From Marinobacter sp. es.048 (GTDB taxonomy: Bacteria; Pseudomonadota; Gammaproteobacteria; Pseudomonadales; Oleiphilaceae): a stretch of DNA of 64,000 nucleotides. Positions 10,374 through 18,214 of this stretch are shown here, piece after piece; positions within the stretch are counted from its first letter, which is position 1; every line of letters starts with the position of its first letter. The stretch is from contig NZ_FYFA01000001.1 of assembly GCF_900188435.1 (NCBI RefSeq), positions 1,240,001 through 1,304,000 of the forward strand, written 5' to 3'. The notes under the pieces were generated by a model. It had not been told where the DNA came from. It saw only the letters and a list, made by a program, of their open reading frames with translations, and searched no databases. The position numbers and the translations under genes are program-made.

Positions 10374-11402
10374 TCAGCCGTTGACGGGTCGCTGGTGCTT
10401 CAACAGATGGTTTTCGAGTTTGCGGAAGGCAAAAACCAGTATAAACGTGAGTGCCATATAGCAAAGTGCTACAAAGATAAACGCATCAAACGGCGCATAA
10501 AACCGGGAGTAAATGTTTCGTGCCGCCCCGGTCAGATCCACGATGGTCACCACACTGGCAATGGCACTGGCGTGCAGCATGAAGATCACCTCGTTGGAGT
10601 AGGCCTGCACCGCCCGCCGCGCTGCACTTGGCAACACAATCCGCCGCATGCGCATAAACCAGTTCATGCCATAGGCCTTGGCCGCCTCAATCTCACCGTT
10701 GGGCGTAGACACAATCGCACCACGGATAATCTCCGTGGTATAGGCCGCTGTGTTCAGTGTGAAAGCCAACAGGGCCAGATAGACAAACGCCACCGGAATG
10801 AAAAAGTGGAACGGCATGCGCTCCGCCTTGGCAGCTTCTTCAGCCACACGAACCATGTCCGTCAGGCCGATAATGGAAACCAGGGCGGTGGTCTTCAGCA
10901 GAACCTGCCAGTTGTTGCCCAGACCGGGCAGGGCATGGCGCATCATTTGTGGCAGCATGATTCTGCGGAAGGTATGAAAACGGGTAAAACCATAGGCTCG
11001 GGCAGCCTCGATCTGGCCGGTTTCAACGGCCAGGAAAGCCCCGCGGAAGGTTTCGGTCATATAGGCGCCGAAAATCAGCCCGATCGTTACTACGCCGGAG
11101 ATGAACGGGTCGAACTGGAAGAAAAAGTCGATTTCGTAGGCTTCCCAGACGTAATCCGAGAGCATATTCACTGCAACCTGGCCGCCATAGTAGAACAGCA
11201 GCATCATGACCAGGTCTGGAACGCCACGAATCAGTGTGGTGTAGGTAGTGGCGATACCTTTGGCAACCCGGCTTTGTGAGAGCTTGGCAGACGCGCCAAT
11301 CAGCCCCAGGGCAACCGAGAGGGCAAGAGACAGGAAGGCCAGTTCAATGGTGACTATTGCCCCTTCCATCAGGGCCGGGCCATAGCCTTTCAGATCAAGC
11401 AT
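10374..11402 (-). CDS. Basic amino-acid ABC permease: apparent HisQ-HisM in-frame fusion
   Basis: This 342-residue protein joins two permease halves. Residues 1 to about 210 match a HisQ/AotQ subunit: LSQSRVAKG, TTLIRGVPDL and the EAA loop GQIEAARAYGF at 129-139. From about 211 it reads as the C-terminal half of HisM/AotM: AFTLNTAAYTTEI, a second EAA loop GEIEAAKAYGM at 236-246, and AYSNEVIFMLH. The HisQ tail (about 20 residues) and the first 110 or so residues of HisM are missing, so a typical 230+235-residue pair has become one chain with about seven membrane helices. I use the ATG at 11402 (MLDLKGYGP, the usual HisQ start) rather than the GTG at 11441. It follows the binding-protein gene. 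Confidence 0.85.
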   Translation of the reverse strand: MLDLKGYGPALMEGAIVTIELAFLSLALSVALGLIGASAKLSQSRVAKGIATTYTTLIRGVPDLVMMLLFYYGGQVAVNMLSDYVWEAYEIDFFFQFDPFISGVVTIGLIFGAYMTETFRGAFLAVETGQIEAARAYGFTRFHTFRRIMLPQMMRHALPGLGNNWQVLLKTTALVSIIGLTDMVRVAEEAAKAERMPFHFFIPVAFVYLALLAFTLNTAAYTTEIIRGAIVSTPNGEIEAAKAYGMNWFMRMRRIVLPSAARRAVQAYSNEVIFMLHASAIASVVTIVDLTGAARNIYSRFYAPFDAFIFVALCYMALTFILVFAFRKLENHLLKHQRPVNG

Positions 11403-11453
11403 GGGAGCGTCCGGTAAGCAGGGGCGGCCCCAAAGGGCCACCCCTCGGCAGAT

Positions 11454-12206
11454 TTACATCTTGATGTCGTAAGCGAAGTACTTCTGCATGATGGTGTCGT
11501 AGGTACCATCTTCCTTCAGGGTACGAAGGGCAGCATTCACTTCCTCCGCAAGCTCGGTATCACGCTGGCGCATCGCAACACCCACGCCTTGTCCAAGCTT
11601 GACCGGCTCACCAACTTCCTTGAAGCCCTCTTTGGAAAGAACGGTTTCTTCACCCACCGGGTAATCTACGAAGACTACATCCAGACGCTGGCCTTCCAGG
11701 TCCAGAACCATGTCGTCCGCAGTGGTGTAACGTTTGATGGTGACAATGCCGCCCATGTTTTCCGTTACGTAGGTGTCCATGGTAGTGCCGCGCTGAACGC
11801 CAACGGTCTTGCCTTCCATCGCATCCATGTCGGTGACGTCGGTGTTGAAGCTCTCAGGGCCAAACCAGCCACCCGGGGTGTTGTAGTACGGTTCGGAGAA
11901 CAGAACCCGCTCCGCGCGTTCGGGGGTGATGGACATAGAGGACATGATCAGGTCGAATTTACGTGCCAGCAGGCCCGGAATCATGCCGTCCCATGCCTGG
12001 ATCACGAACTCGCAGTTGGCGCTCATTTCTTCGCACATGGCTTCGGCCAGTTCCACTTCGAAACCGGTCAGTTCGCCATTTTCGTCTTTGTACTCAAACG
12101 GGGCATAGGGCACGTCGAACGCGATTCGGAGATCCCGTTCCTGGGCCTGTGCGCCACCGGCAATCATGGCGAGGGCGCAGCTTGCTGCAACAATCATTTT
12201 CTTCAT
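11454..12206 (-). CDS. Periplasmic basic amino-acid binding protein of the ABC importer
   Basis: This 250-residue protein has a Sec signal peptide (MKKMIVAASCALAMIAGGAQ, cleavage after AQAQ likely) and the SBP_bac_3 fold: RIAFDVPYAPFEYKD, GFEVELAEAMCEEM, WDGMIPGLLARKFD, and VGVQRGTTMDTYV. It resembles AotJ, ArtI and HisJ, which bind arginine, ornithine, lysine or histidine. The neighbouring astE and the AST genes favour arginine or ornithine. It lies between the ATPase gene upstream and the fused permease gene downstream, and is likely the most abundant component. Confidence 0.92.
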   Translation of the reverse strand: MKKMIVAASCALAMIAGGAQAQERDLRIAFDVPYAPFEYKDENGELTGFEVELAEAMCEEMSANCEFVIQAWDGMIPGLLARKFDLIMSSMSITPERAERVLFSEPYYNTPGGWFGPESFNTDVTDMDAMEGKTVGVQRGTTMDTYVTENMGGIVTIKRYTTADDMVLDLEGQRLDVVFVDYPVGEETVLSKEGFKEVGEPVKLGQGVGVAMRQRDTELAEEVNAALRTLKEDGTYDTIMQKYFAYDIKM

Positions 12207-12306
12207 GTCTAACTTCTCCAGTGGTTTGCCTTTTGGGCTTTATTTTTGATGGAAGTTTTTGGTTCCAACATTTTATTTCTTGACCGGTTCAAGATAGCAC
12301 CGAGTG

Positions 12307-13077
12307 TCAGAAGTTGGGAGTCAGGAACTGCTTCATGCGCTCTGAATCCGGATGATCAAACACTTTCTCGGGGGTACCCTGTTCCTCGATCACGCCCTGA
12401 TGCAAAAACAGGACCTGACTCGAAACATCCCTTGCGAATGACATCTCGTGGGTGACCACGATCATGGTTCGGCCTTCCTCCGCCAGGCTTTGCATAACCT
12501 TGAGAACTTCGCCCACCAGCTCAGGGTCCAGAGCTGAGGTGGGTTCGTCAAACAGCATGACTTCCGGTTCCATGGCCAAGGCCCGGGCAATTGCCGCCCG
12601 CTGCTGCTGTCCGCCGGACATCTGGGCCGGGTAGTAATCCTTGCGCTCGTAGATGCCCACTTTGTTCAGGTAGGCTTCGGCGCGCTCGATGGCCTCCTTC
12701 TTGGGTACTTTCAGGACGTGGATCGGGGCTTCAATGATGTTTTCCAGAACAGTCATATGAGACCACAGATTGAAGCTCTGGAAGACCATGGAAAGTTTTG
12801 CCCGGATCAGTTCAACCTGTTTGTTATCGGCCGGAATACGTTCGCCCTTGCGGTTGGTTGTGAACCTTATTGGGTCACCGTGCACGATAATATCGCCGGA
12901 GGTGGGTGTTTCCAGCAGGTTGATGCAGCGCAGAAAGGTGCTCTTGCCCGAGCCGGAGCTGCCGATCAGGGAAACCACGTCGCCTTTGCGGGTCTCCAGT
13001 GAAATACCTTTGAGCACCTCGAGTTGGTCAAAGGTCTTATAAATGTCCCTGCAGATCAAAGGCGCTTGGTCCGCCAT
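12307..13077 (-). CDS. ATP-binding subunit of the basic amino-acid ABC importer
   Basis: This 256-residue ATPase (AotP/HisP type) shows a Walker A motif ([11 protein letters not shown]), ABC signature ([15 protein letters not shown]), and Walker B ([12 protein letters not shown]), then the H-loop [13 protein letters not shown] set the start at 13077 because AGGAGT precedes that ATG and [16 protein letters not shown] aligns with family starts; the frame extends 21 codons further upstream. Gene order ATPase, binding protein, permease differs from the Pseudomonas aotJQMOP order. A 100-base gap follows before the binding-protein gene, so that gene may also have its own promoter. Confidence 0.93.
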   Translation of the reverse strand: MADQAPLICRDIYKTFDQLEVLKGISLETRKGDVVSLIGSSGSGKSTFLRCINLLETPTSGDIIVHGDPIRFTTNRKGERIPADNKQVELIRAKLSMVFQSFNLWSHMTVLENIIEAPIHVLKVPKKEAIERAEAYLNKVGIYERKDYYPAQMSGGQQQRAAIARALAMEPEVMLFDEPTSALDPELVGEVLKVMQSLAEEGRTMIVVTHEMSFARDVSSQVLFLHQGVIEEQGTPEKVFDHPDSERMKQFLTPNF

Positions 13078-13232
13078 GGGTGACTCCTGGGGCTGTAATT
13101 CAAAGGCGCATGTTTTACGGACTGTGGATGCGGAAATCAATCCCTTAAAGGGAGCGTTTTGCCGAATTTCACCGCCGTTCGCTGCATGTCATTGTGGTCG
13201 AATGATTGTCCAGTGCAAGCTTTTTGCCATGC

Positions 13233-13991
13233 TCAGGCCTCTGCCCGCAGATGATCGCTTGCTTTGTCCTGTTCAATGGGCATCCTGATCAGTTTGCCGC
13301 CGTCTTTCTCCATGTCTCTCATGGCCTCACTCACAAACCGCACGTGGGCCATCGCCACCTTCTGGGCATTGGCCGGTTTGCCGGCAATGACGGCTTCATA
13401 GAGCTGCCGATGCTGGCGGACGATTTTCTTCCGCATTTCTTCTCTCGGGTTCAGGTTGGCAACGGAGGCCTGAACGGTCAACAGCATCATGTTCTTGAGG
13501 CTATTCAGGACATGCACCAGAACCGGGTTGTGGGATGCTTCCACAATCGCCAGGTGGAAGCCGTGGTCGAGCCGGGCGTTGCGAAGCGGATCGGTATCCT
13601 CAAGTGCTCGGAACGCCTTCGTGATGCGATGCCGGTCCAGCCGGGTTGCCCGCAGGGCAGCGAGATAGGCGGCCTGACCTTCCAGTTGTTCGCGTACTTC
13701 CAGAAGGTCGAAAAGGGTTCGCGGATGCCCTTCGAAAAGATGCATCAGTGGGCTTTGCTCCCCGAGCTCGTTTGCGCCGGGCACCATGCTGGCGACAAAC
13801 GAGCCCTTGCCGTGGCGGGTTTCGATCACGCCACGGCCCTGGAGTTCATGCAGGGCTTCCCGAATGACCGCACGGGACACGCCCAGCCGCGTTGCCAACT
13901 GACGTTCGGACGGTATCTTTTGCTCCGGAGCCAGCCCGCCATCGAGAATAAGGCGTTCCAGCCGGTATGAGATTTCCTGGGAGATTGCCAT
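13233..13991 (-). CDS. GntR-family (FadR/FCD) regulator, GlcC/LldR-like
   Basis: This 252-residue regulator has an N-terminal GntR winged helix (EQKIPSERQLATRLGVSRAV, then EALHELQGRGVIETRHGKG) and a C-terminal FCD ligand domain containing LLEVREQLEGQAA and FHLAIVEASHNPVL. FCD regulators of this kind sense glycolate, lactate or other small acids. The start is set at MAISQEISYRLERLI (13991); a longer frame to 14081 would run through an operator. It is divergent from the TRAP/glcDEF genes, and a TGGTC/GACCA palindrome lies near each promoter, suggesting control of both sides. GlcC-like function is inferred from context. Confidence 0.88.
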   Translation of the reverse strand: MAISQEISYRLERLILDGGLAPEQKIPSERQLATRLGVSRAVIREALHELQGRGVIETRHGKGSFVASMVPGANELGEQSPLMHLFEGHPRTLFDLLEVREQLEGQAAYLAALRATRLDRHRITKAFRALEDTDPLRNARLDHGFHLAIVEASHNPVLVHVLNSLKNMMLLTVQASVANLNPREEMRKKIVRQHRQLYEAVIAGKPANAQKVAMAHVRFVSEAMRDMEKDGGKLIRMPIEQDKASDHLRAEA

Positions 13992-14012
13992 TTTGGGGCC
14001 TGTCTGTGCTCT

Positions 14013-14025
14013 CTGGTCTGACCAG
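14013..14025. promoter_or_regulatory. GntR operator copy proximal to the regulator gene
   Basis: CTGGTCTGACCAG is a perfect 13-bp palindrome 21 bases upstream of the regulator start. It matches the TGGT-N3-ACCA core bound by FadR-subfamily GntR proteins such as PdhR, LldR and GlcC, which suggests autoregulation. Confidence 0.65.
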
Positions 14026-14129
14026 TGAGTGCTTCTGATTGTTGGTGTTTCCGTTCTCACCTGATGTGCGTCCGAGCCCATTAAATATGGCCGATTCAGC
14101 GTATTTCGTCCATTTTTAATACTTCAAAA

Positions 14130-14144
14130 ACTGGTCAGACCAGT
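14130..14144. promoter_or_regulatory. GntR operator copy proximal to the TRAP/glc operon
   Basis: ACTGGTCAGACCAGT is a perfect 7-1-7 palindrome 110 bases before the dctP start. It shares the whole CTGGTC-N-GACCAG core with the site at 14013-14025. Two copies 117 bases apart centre to centre could allow looping across the divergent promoters. Confidence 0.68.
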
Positions 14145-14254
14145 GCTCACCGAACTGGACTAAACCGGGATTGGCTACGAAGATCAGTGTAATGTCGGCC
14201 TGTGCCGGCGTTGCCATAGACGCTGATAAAAACAAAGCCAACGGAGACGTTTCG

Positions 14255-15391
14255 ATGAATTCGAAGAATAACATCCGGAATAGTTGTGACACTGGCGAGC
14301 TCCCACCTCGCAGAAGCTTTTTTAAAACAGTCGCGGTAGGCGCGGCATTTGCCGGCGCGATGCTGATGGGTGCCGGACAGGCCCATGCTGCAACAACCTG
14401 GAAAATTCAGTCCGTATGGGACGCCGGCACGGTCGGCTATGACCTGTTCGAAGACTGGTGTAATGGCATGGAGGAGAAGTCAGGTGGTGAACTGATTTTC
14501 AAGTGTTTCCCTGCCAAAGCTGTCGCTGCTGATAGCAATTCACTGTTCGATTCGGTTCGCAGTGGTGTTCTTCAGGGCATGAACCCGTTCACGCTGTACT
14601 GGTCCGGCAAGATTCCCGCATCCGTGTTTCTATCGTCCTACCCGGCCGGCCCTGACCAGCCTCACCAGTGGGATATTATGTTCTATTCCATGGGGATGCT
14701 GGAAAAGACCCGGGAGATCTACGAAAAGTTCGGGCTGTTCTACGTTGGCCCGATCCAGCACGATGCAAATATTATCCACTCGAAGCAACCGGTTAACAGC
14801 CTCGAAGACCTTAAAGGCCTGAAGCTCCGGGTTCCGGGTGGCATGGTCGCTGAAGTTTTCCAGGCATTCGGTGCATCTACTGTGAGCATGCCGGGTTCTG
14901 ACATCTTTCCGGCTCTGGAAAAAGGCACCATCGACGCGGCCGACTATGTGGGCCCTGCGGTGAACTGGGAACTGGGCTTTTCTCAGGTGACGGATTACAT
15001 CCTGTTTGGGCCTCCCGGCGTGATGTCGATCTACCAGCCGGTGGATCTGATGGATCTGACCGTGAACCTGCGTGCCTGGAACGCCCTGGATCCGAAGCTC
15101 CAGCAACTGGTTGAGGATGAAGTCCGGATTTATTCCCAGAAGCACTACCTGACCATCCAGAAGCGTAACGTTGAGGCCATGAAGAAGTTCAAGGACGCGG
15201 GCGATACGGTAAGCCGTCTCAGCCAGGATGACGTGGATGAATGGCGCCGTAGGGCCATTCCGATCTGGTACAAGTGGGCGAACAAGGACGAAGATGCCCG
15301 TGCCATCTTTGACATTCAGGTTGAGTACATGATGAACGAGACCGTAGGCTACATCGAGGAGTCTGATCTGGAAGGTGTGCCGGGCCGGTAA
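14255..15391 (+). CDS. TRAP transporter solute-binding protein (DctP/TakP-like)
   Basis: This 378-residue periplasmic protein captures an organic acid for the TRAP permease. The N-terminus carries a twin-arginine-like signal (PPRRSFFKTVAVGAAFAGA), ending near AHAA, which suggests Tat export. The body has the DctP pattern: SLEDLKGLKLRVPGG with the conserved arginine that binds the carboxylate, then GASTVSMPGSDIFPALEKG. I chose ATG 14255, with GGAGA upstream; the frame extends to 14171 without a good ribosome site. It heads an operon with dctQ, dctM, glcG and glcDEF, so the ligand is probably glycolate, lactate or a similar 2-hydroxy or 2-oxo acid. Confidence 0.88.
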   Translation: MNSKNNIRNSCDTGELPPRRSFFKTVAVGAAFAGAMLMGAGQAHAATTWKIQSVWDAGTVGYDLFEDWCNGMEEKSGGELIFKCFPAKAVAADSNSLFDSVRSGVLQGMNPFTLYWSGKIPASVFLSSYPAGPDQPHQWDIMFYSMGMLEKTREIYEKFGLFYVGPIQHDANIIHSKQPVNSLEDLKGLKLRVPGGMVAEVFQAFGASTVSMPGSDIFPALEKGTIDAADYVGPAVNWELGFSQVTDYILFGPPGVMSIYQPVDLMDLTVNLRAWNALDPKLQQLVEDEVRIYSQKHYLTIQKRNVEAMKKFKDAGDTVSRLSQDDVDEWRRRAIPIWYKWANKDEDARAIFDIQVEYMMNETVGYIEESDLEGVPGR

Positions 15392-15420
15392 CACTCTCCG
15401 AACCAATAACAAAGAAACAG

Positions 15421-15465
15421 GGGGAAGGTCAGGGACGACTCCGAAAGAGGCGTCCCGCCTTCCCC
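15421..15465 (+). terminator. Stem-loop between dctP and dctQ (attenuator or mRNA stabiliser)
   Basis: GGGGAAGG (15421-15428) pairs with CCTTCCCC (15458-15465), and inside it GGGACG (15432-15437) pairs with CGTCCC (15451-15456). A short run of four T follows. Placed directly after the binding-protein gene, it may reduce read-through or protect the upstream mRNA so that dctP is made in excess of the membrane subunits. Confidence 0.6.
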
Positions 15466-15490
15466 GTTTTGTGGCTGAGGAAGTATCAAC

Positions 15491-16195
15491 ATGTCTGATC
15501 TTGAAGGTTTCGGATTCGTAATGCCGCACTGGTTCTATTGGGGCTGGCTGGCGGTTATGCCGCTGATCATGATGGCCTGGGACAAGTGGAGCAGTGGTCA
15601 CGGAGGCGAGGCTGCAGAACCGGAATTGACGCCGGGAGAATTGCAGGCGGAAGAGGATGATCCCCTGATTTATCTCCAGTTCGAAGGGAACTGGTTTACC
15701 AGGGTAGTGGACTGGATCTGTGACAAATCCGGCCTGTTCGTGTCGTTCTGGACAATCAATGCCGTTGTTTTCTATTTCTTTGGTGTGGTCATGCGCTACA
15801 TCTTTAACATGCCCACCATCTGGGTTCATGAAGCCAGCTTCCTGTTACTGGGTATGCAGTATATGCTGGCCGGCGCGTTTGCCATGCTTCATGGTGCTCA
15901 TGTTCGTGTCGATGTCATGTACAACATGCTGCCGCCGCGGGGGAGAATCGGTCTGGATATCTTTACTTCCCTGTTCTTCTTCATGTTTGCCCTGATTCTG
16001 CTGGTTACCTCCTGGACCTTCTTCCAGGATTCCTACGCAATGAATGAACGCACGGTCGAGACCTGGGGCATCCAGCACTGGCCGGCTAAAGGCATGATGG
16101 TGCTGGGTTCATTTCTTCTGTTACTCGCAGGCATATCCAAGCTGATCAAAGATATCGTCCTGTTTGTTCGTCTTGGCCGGGAGCGCATGGCATGA
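15491..16195 (+). CDS. TRAP transporter small permease (DctQ)
   Basis: This 234-residue membrane protein has the DctQ domain in its second half (FGVVMRYIFNMPTIWVHEAS, then AHVRVDVMYNMLPPRGRIGLD). About four DctQ helices are preceded by an extra N-terminal helix (WGWLAVMPLIMMAW) and an acidic loop, making it longer than the usual 160-190 residues. GAGGAAG precedes the start. It overlaps dctM by four bases (ATGA), indicating coupling of the two membrane subunits. Confidence 0.88.
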   Translation: MSDLEGFGFVMPHWFYWGWLAVMPLIMMAWDKWSSGHGGEAAEPELTPGELQAEEDDPLIYLQFEGNWFTRVVDWICDKSGLFVSFWTINAVVFYFFGVVMRYIFNMPTIWVHEASFLLLGMQYMLAGAFAMLHGAHVRVDVMYNMLPPRGRIGLDIFTSLFFFMFALILLVTSWTFFQDSYAMNERTVETWGIQHWPAKGMMVLGSFLLLLAGISKLIKDIVLFVRLGRERMA

Positions 16196-17727
16196 CTACA
16201 AATACAACAACTGCGCCGGGTAGTAACCTTGTCGGGAAACTGAGCACCTGGCTGCTGATCATTGCCACGGTTGGTCTGGCATTCGTCATCTGTGTCGAAA
16301 TGATCAACATTCTTTTCTATGACCCGTGGAGCGACGAGAAATTCCTGTTCAAGCTCTCCGGTAGCCTTTCTGACGTCAAGATCGGGCCTTTGACTTATCT
16401 GATGTTCGGTTCCCTCGCCGTGGCTCTGATGATGGGGCTGCCGCTGGCTTTTGTGACCGGTGGTCTCGGGGTGATGTTTATCTACCTGGTGGGCGATGCA
16501 CTGATGCTGAACATCGTGCCGGGGCGCATCTTCCCGATGATGACCAACTCTGATCTGGCGGCGATACCGCTGTTTATCTTCATGGCCTCCATGCTGGAAC
16601 GAGCGGGGCTGATTGAGGAGATGTTCAGTGTCGTCTATAAATGGATGGGCGGCCTGAGCGGTGGTCTGGCGACTGCAACTATTCTGGCGTCTACCCTCCT
16701 GGCAGCCATGGTGGGTGTAATTGGGGCCGCAGTTGTCACGATGGGTATCATCGCTTTACCTGCGATGCTCAAGCGCGGTTACGATCAGAAGATCGCGCTG
16801 GGCTCGATCATGGCTGGCGGTACTTTGGGCATACTGATTCCTCCCTCAATCCTGGCGATTCTCTACGCGGTTGTTGCGCAGCAATCGGTCGGTGAGTTGT
16901 ACCTCGGCTCTGTAATTCCGGGCCTCATGCTTTCCTCCCTGTATATTGCCTATGTGCTGATCCGTAGTTGGATAAATCCGAAGCTTGGGCCACCTGTACC
17001 GGTGGAGGAGCGGATTTCCCTGAAAGAAAAGCTCATTCTCACGAAAAACCTGATTGCTCCACTGGTTTTGGTGTTTTTGGTGCTGGGCCTGCTGTTTGGT
17101 GGCATTGCGACGCCGGTAGAGGCGGCCGGTATCGGCTCCTTTGGCGCCATTGTGGTGGCCATGATGCACGGTAAGTTCTCCATTGCCGGACTGCGGGAAG
17201 CATCTGTAACCACTACCAAGGCATCCGCCATGGTGTTGTGGATCATGTTCGGTGCCTCGGTCTTTGTGGGCTTCTATATCCTTCAGGGGGGGCAGCAATT
17301 TGTCACGGATGCCATCCTCGGTACTGGCATGTCGCCTTACGGCATCCTGTTCCTGCTGATGTTCCTGCTGGTGGTTCTGGGTATGTTTCTGGACTGGGTG
17401 GGTATTCTTCTGCTCGCAGTTCCTATCTTCATTCCCATTGTCAAAGCGCTGGAGTTCCCGGGTCTTCTGGGTTTTCCGCCTGTGGCAGGTGATGACGTTG
17501 TGCTCTGGTTTGGTGTGCTCTATCTGGTCAACATGCAGATGTCATTCCTCAGTCCGCCATTCGGTTACGCCTTGTTTTACCTCCGTGGGGTGTGCCCGCC
17601 GGAGATATCCATGGGTACGATTTTCAAGTCATCCCTGGTGTTTCTGGCGATTCAGGCGTTCGGGCTGTTCATGTGTATCCTGATCCCCGGCATCGTAACC
17701 TGGCTGCCAGGGCTGGTTTACGGTTAA
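16192..17727 (+). CDS. TRAP transporter large permease (DctM)
   Basis: This 511-residue protein is the main transport subunit, with about twelve to thirteen hydrophobic segments. Family motifs include AIPLFIFMASMLERAGL, MAGGTLGILIPPSI and VEAAGIGSFGAI. It works with the preceding DctQ and the periplasmic DctP, using a sodium gradient in characterised TRAP systems. It is followed 22 bases later by the glcG-like gene with an AAGGAG ribosome site, so transport and oxidation genes appear to be cotranscribed. Confidence 0.92.
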   Translation: MTTNTTTAPGSNLVGKLSTWLLIIATVGLAFVICVEMINILFYDPWSDEKFLFKLSGSLSDVKIGPLTYLMFGSLAVALMMGLPLAFVTGGLGVMFIYLVGDALMLNIVPGRIFPMMTNSDLAAIPLFIFMASMLERAGLIEEMFSVVYKWMGGLSGGLATATILASTLLAAMVGVIGAAVVTMGIIALPAMLKRGYDQKIALGSIMAGGTLGILIPPSILAILYAVVAQQSVGELYLGSVIPGLMLSSLYIAYVLIRSWINPKLGPPVPVEERISLKEKLILTKNLIAPLVLVFLVLGLLFGGIATPVEAAGIGSFGAIVVAMMHGKFSIAGLREASVTTTKASAMVLWIMFGASVFVGFYILQGGQQFVTDAILGTGMSPYGILFLLMFLLVVLGMFLDWVGILLLAVPIFIPIVKALEFPGLLGFPPVAGDDVVLWFGVLYLVNMQMSFLSPPFGYALFYLRGVCPPEISMGTIFKSSLVFLAIQAFGLFMCILIPGIVTWLPGLVYG

Positions 17728-17749
17728 TCAAATCAAGGAGTAATGCTTT

Positions 17750-18175
17750 ATGTTGACGATCAAACGACTGGACCTTGCCGAGGCGCGCATCCTCATTGAG
17801 GGCGCCGCTGAAAAGGCCCGTGAAATCGGCGTACCCATGTGTATCGCGGTGGTGGACGAATCCGGCAACCTTGTGGCCTTCGAGCGCATGGACGGCGGCA
17901 AGGTTACCAGTGTGACCATTGCCCAGGACAAAGCCTTCACTGCGGCTGCAGCCAAAAAAGCCACCCATGACTACAACAAGGTGAACGTGCCCGGCAGTCT
18001 GGCCTTCGGGATTCATACCGAAGTTGGCGGACGCATCAGCTCTGTTGGCGGTGGTCTGCCGGTGATCGTCGACGGCGACGTGGTGGGTGGTATCGGGATC
18101 AGTTCCGGTACCCCCCAGCAGGATATGGACTGCGCCCAGGCCGGTCTTGACCACTTTGAAACAAAGCGCGGTTGA
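17750..18175 (+). CDS. glcG: GlcG/HbpS-family protein
   Basis: This 141-residue protein belongs to the DUF336 (GlcG/HbpS-like) family: AEKAREIGVPMCIAVVDESG near residues 20-40, then GGLPVIVDGDVVGGIGISSG near 100. GlcG is encoded in glycolate operons of enteric bacteria and pseudomonads but its biochemical role is unsettled; some family members bind heme or cobalamin. Its position just before glcD supports a role tied to glycolate oxidase. No signal peptide is seen. Confidence 0.85.
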   Translation: MLTIKRLDLAEARILIEGAAEKAREIGVPMCIAVVDESGNLVAFERMDGGKVTSVTIAQDKAFTAAAAKKATHDYNKVNVPGSLAFGIHTEVGGRISSVGGGLPVIVDGDVVGGIGISSGTPQQDMDCAQAGLDHFETKRG

Positions 18176-18214
18176 TGACTGTCACACTGACGTAATTCAC
18201 ACTCAGAGAGTGCT

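Noticed and set aside
12279..12293. CTTGA/TCAAG dyad between the importer ATPase and binding-protein genes
   Set aside because: The arms are five bases, no T-run follows, and it may be chance; it could be part of a promoter but I cannot support a call.
14630..15829. 399-codon open frame on the - strand
   Set aside because: It lies opposite dctP and dctQ, which have clear family motifs, and its translation shows no recognisable domain.
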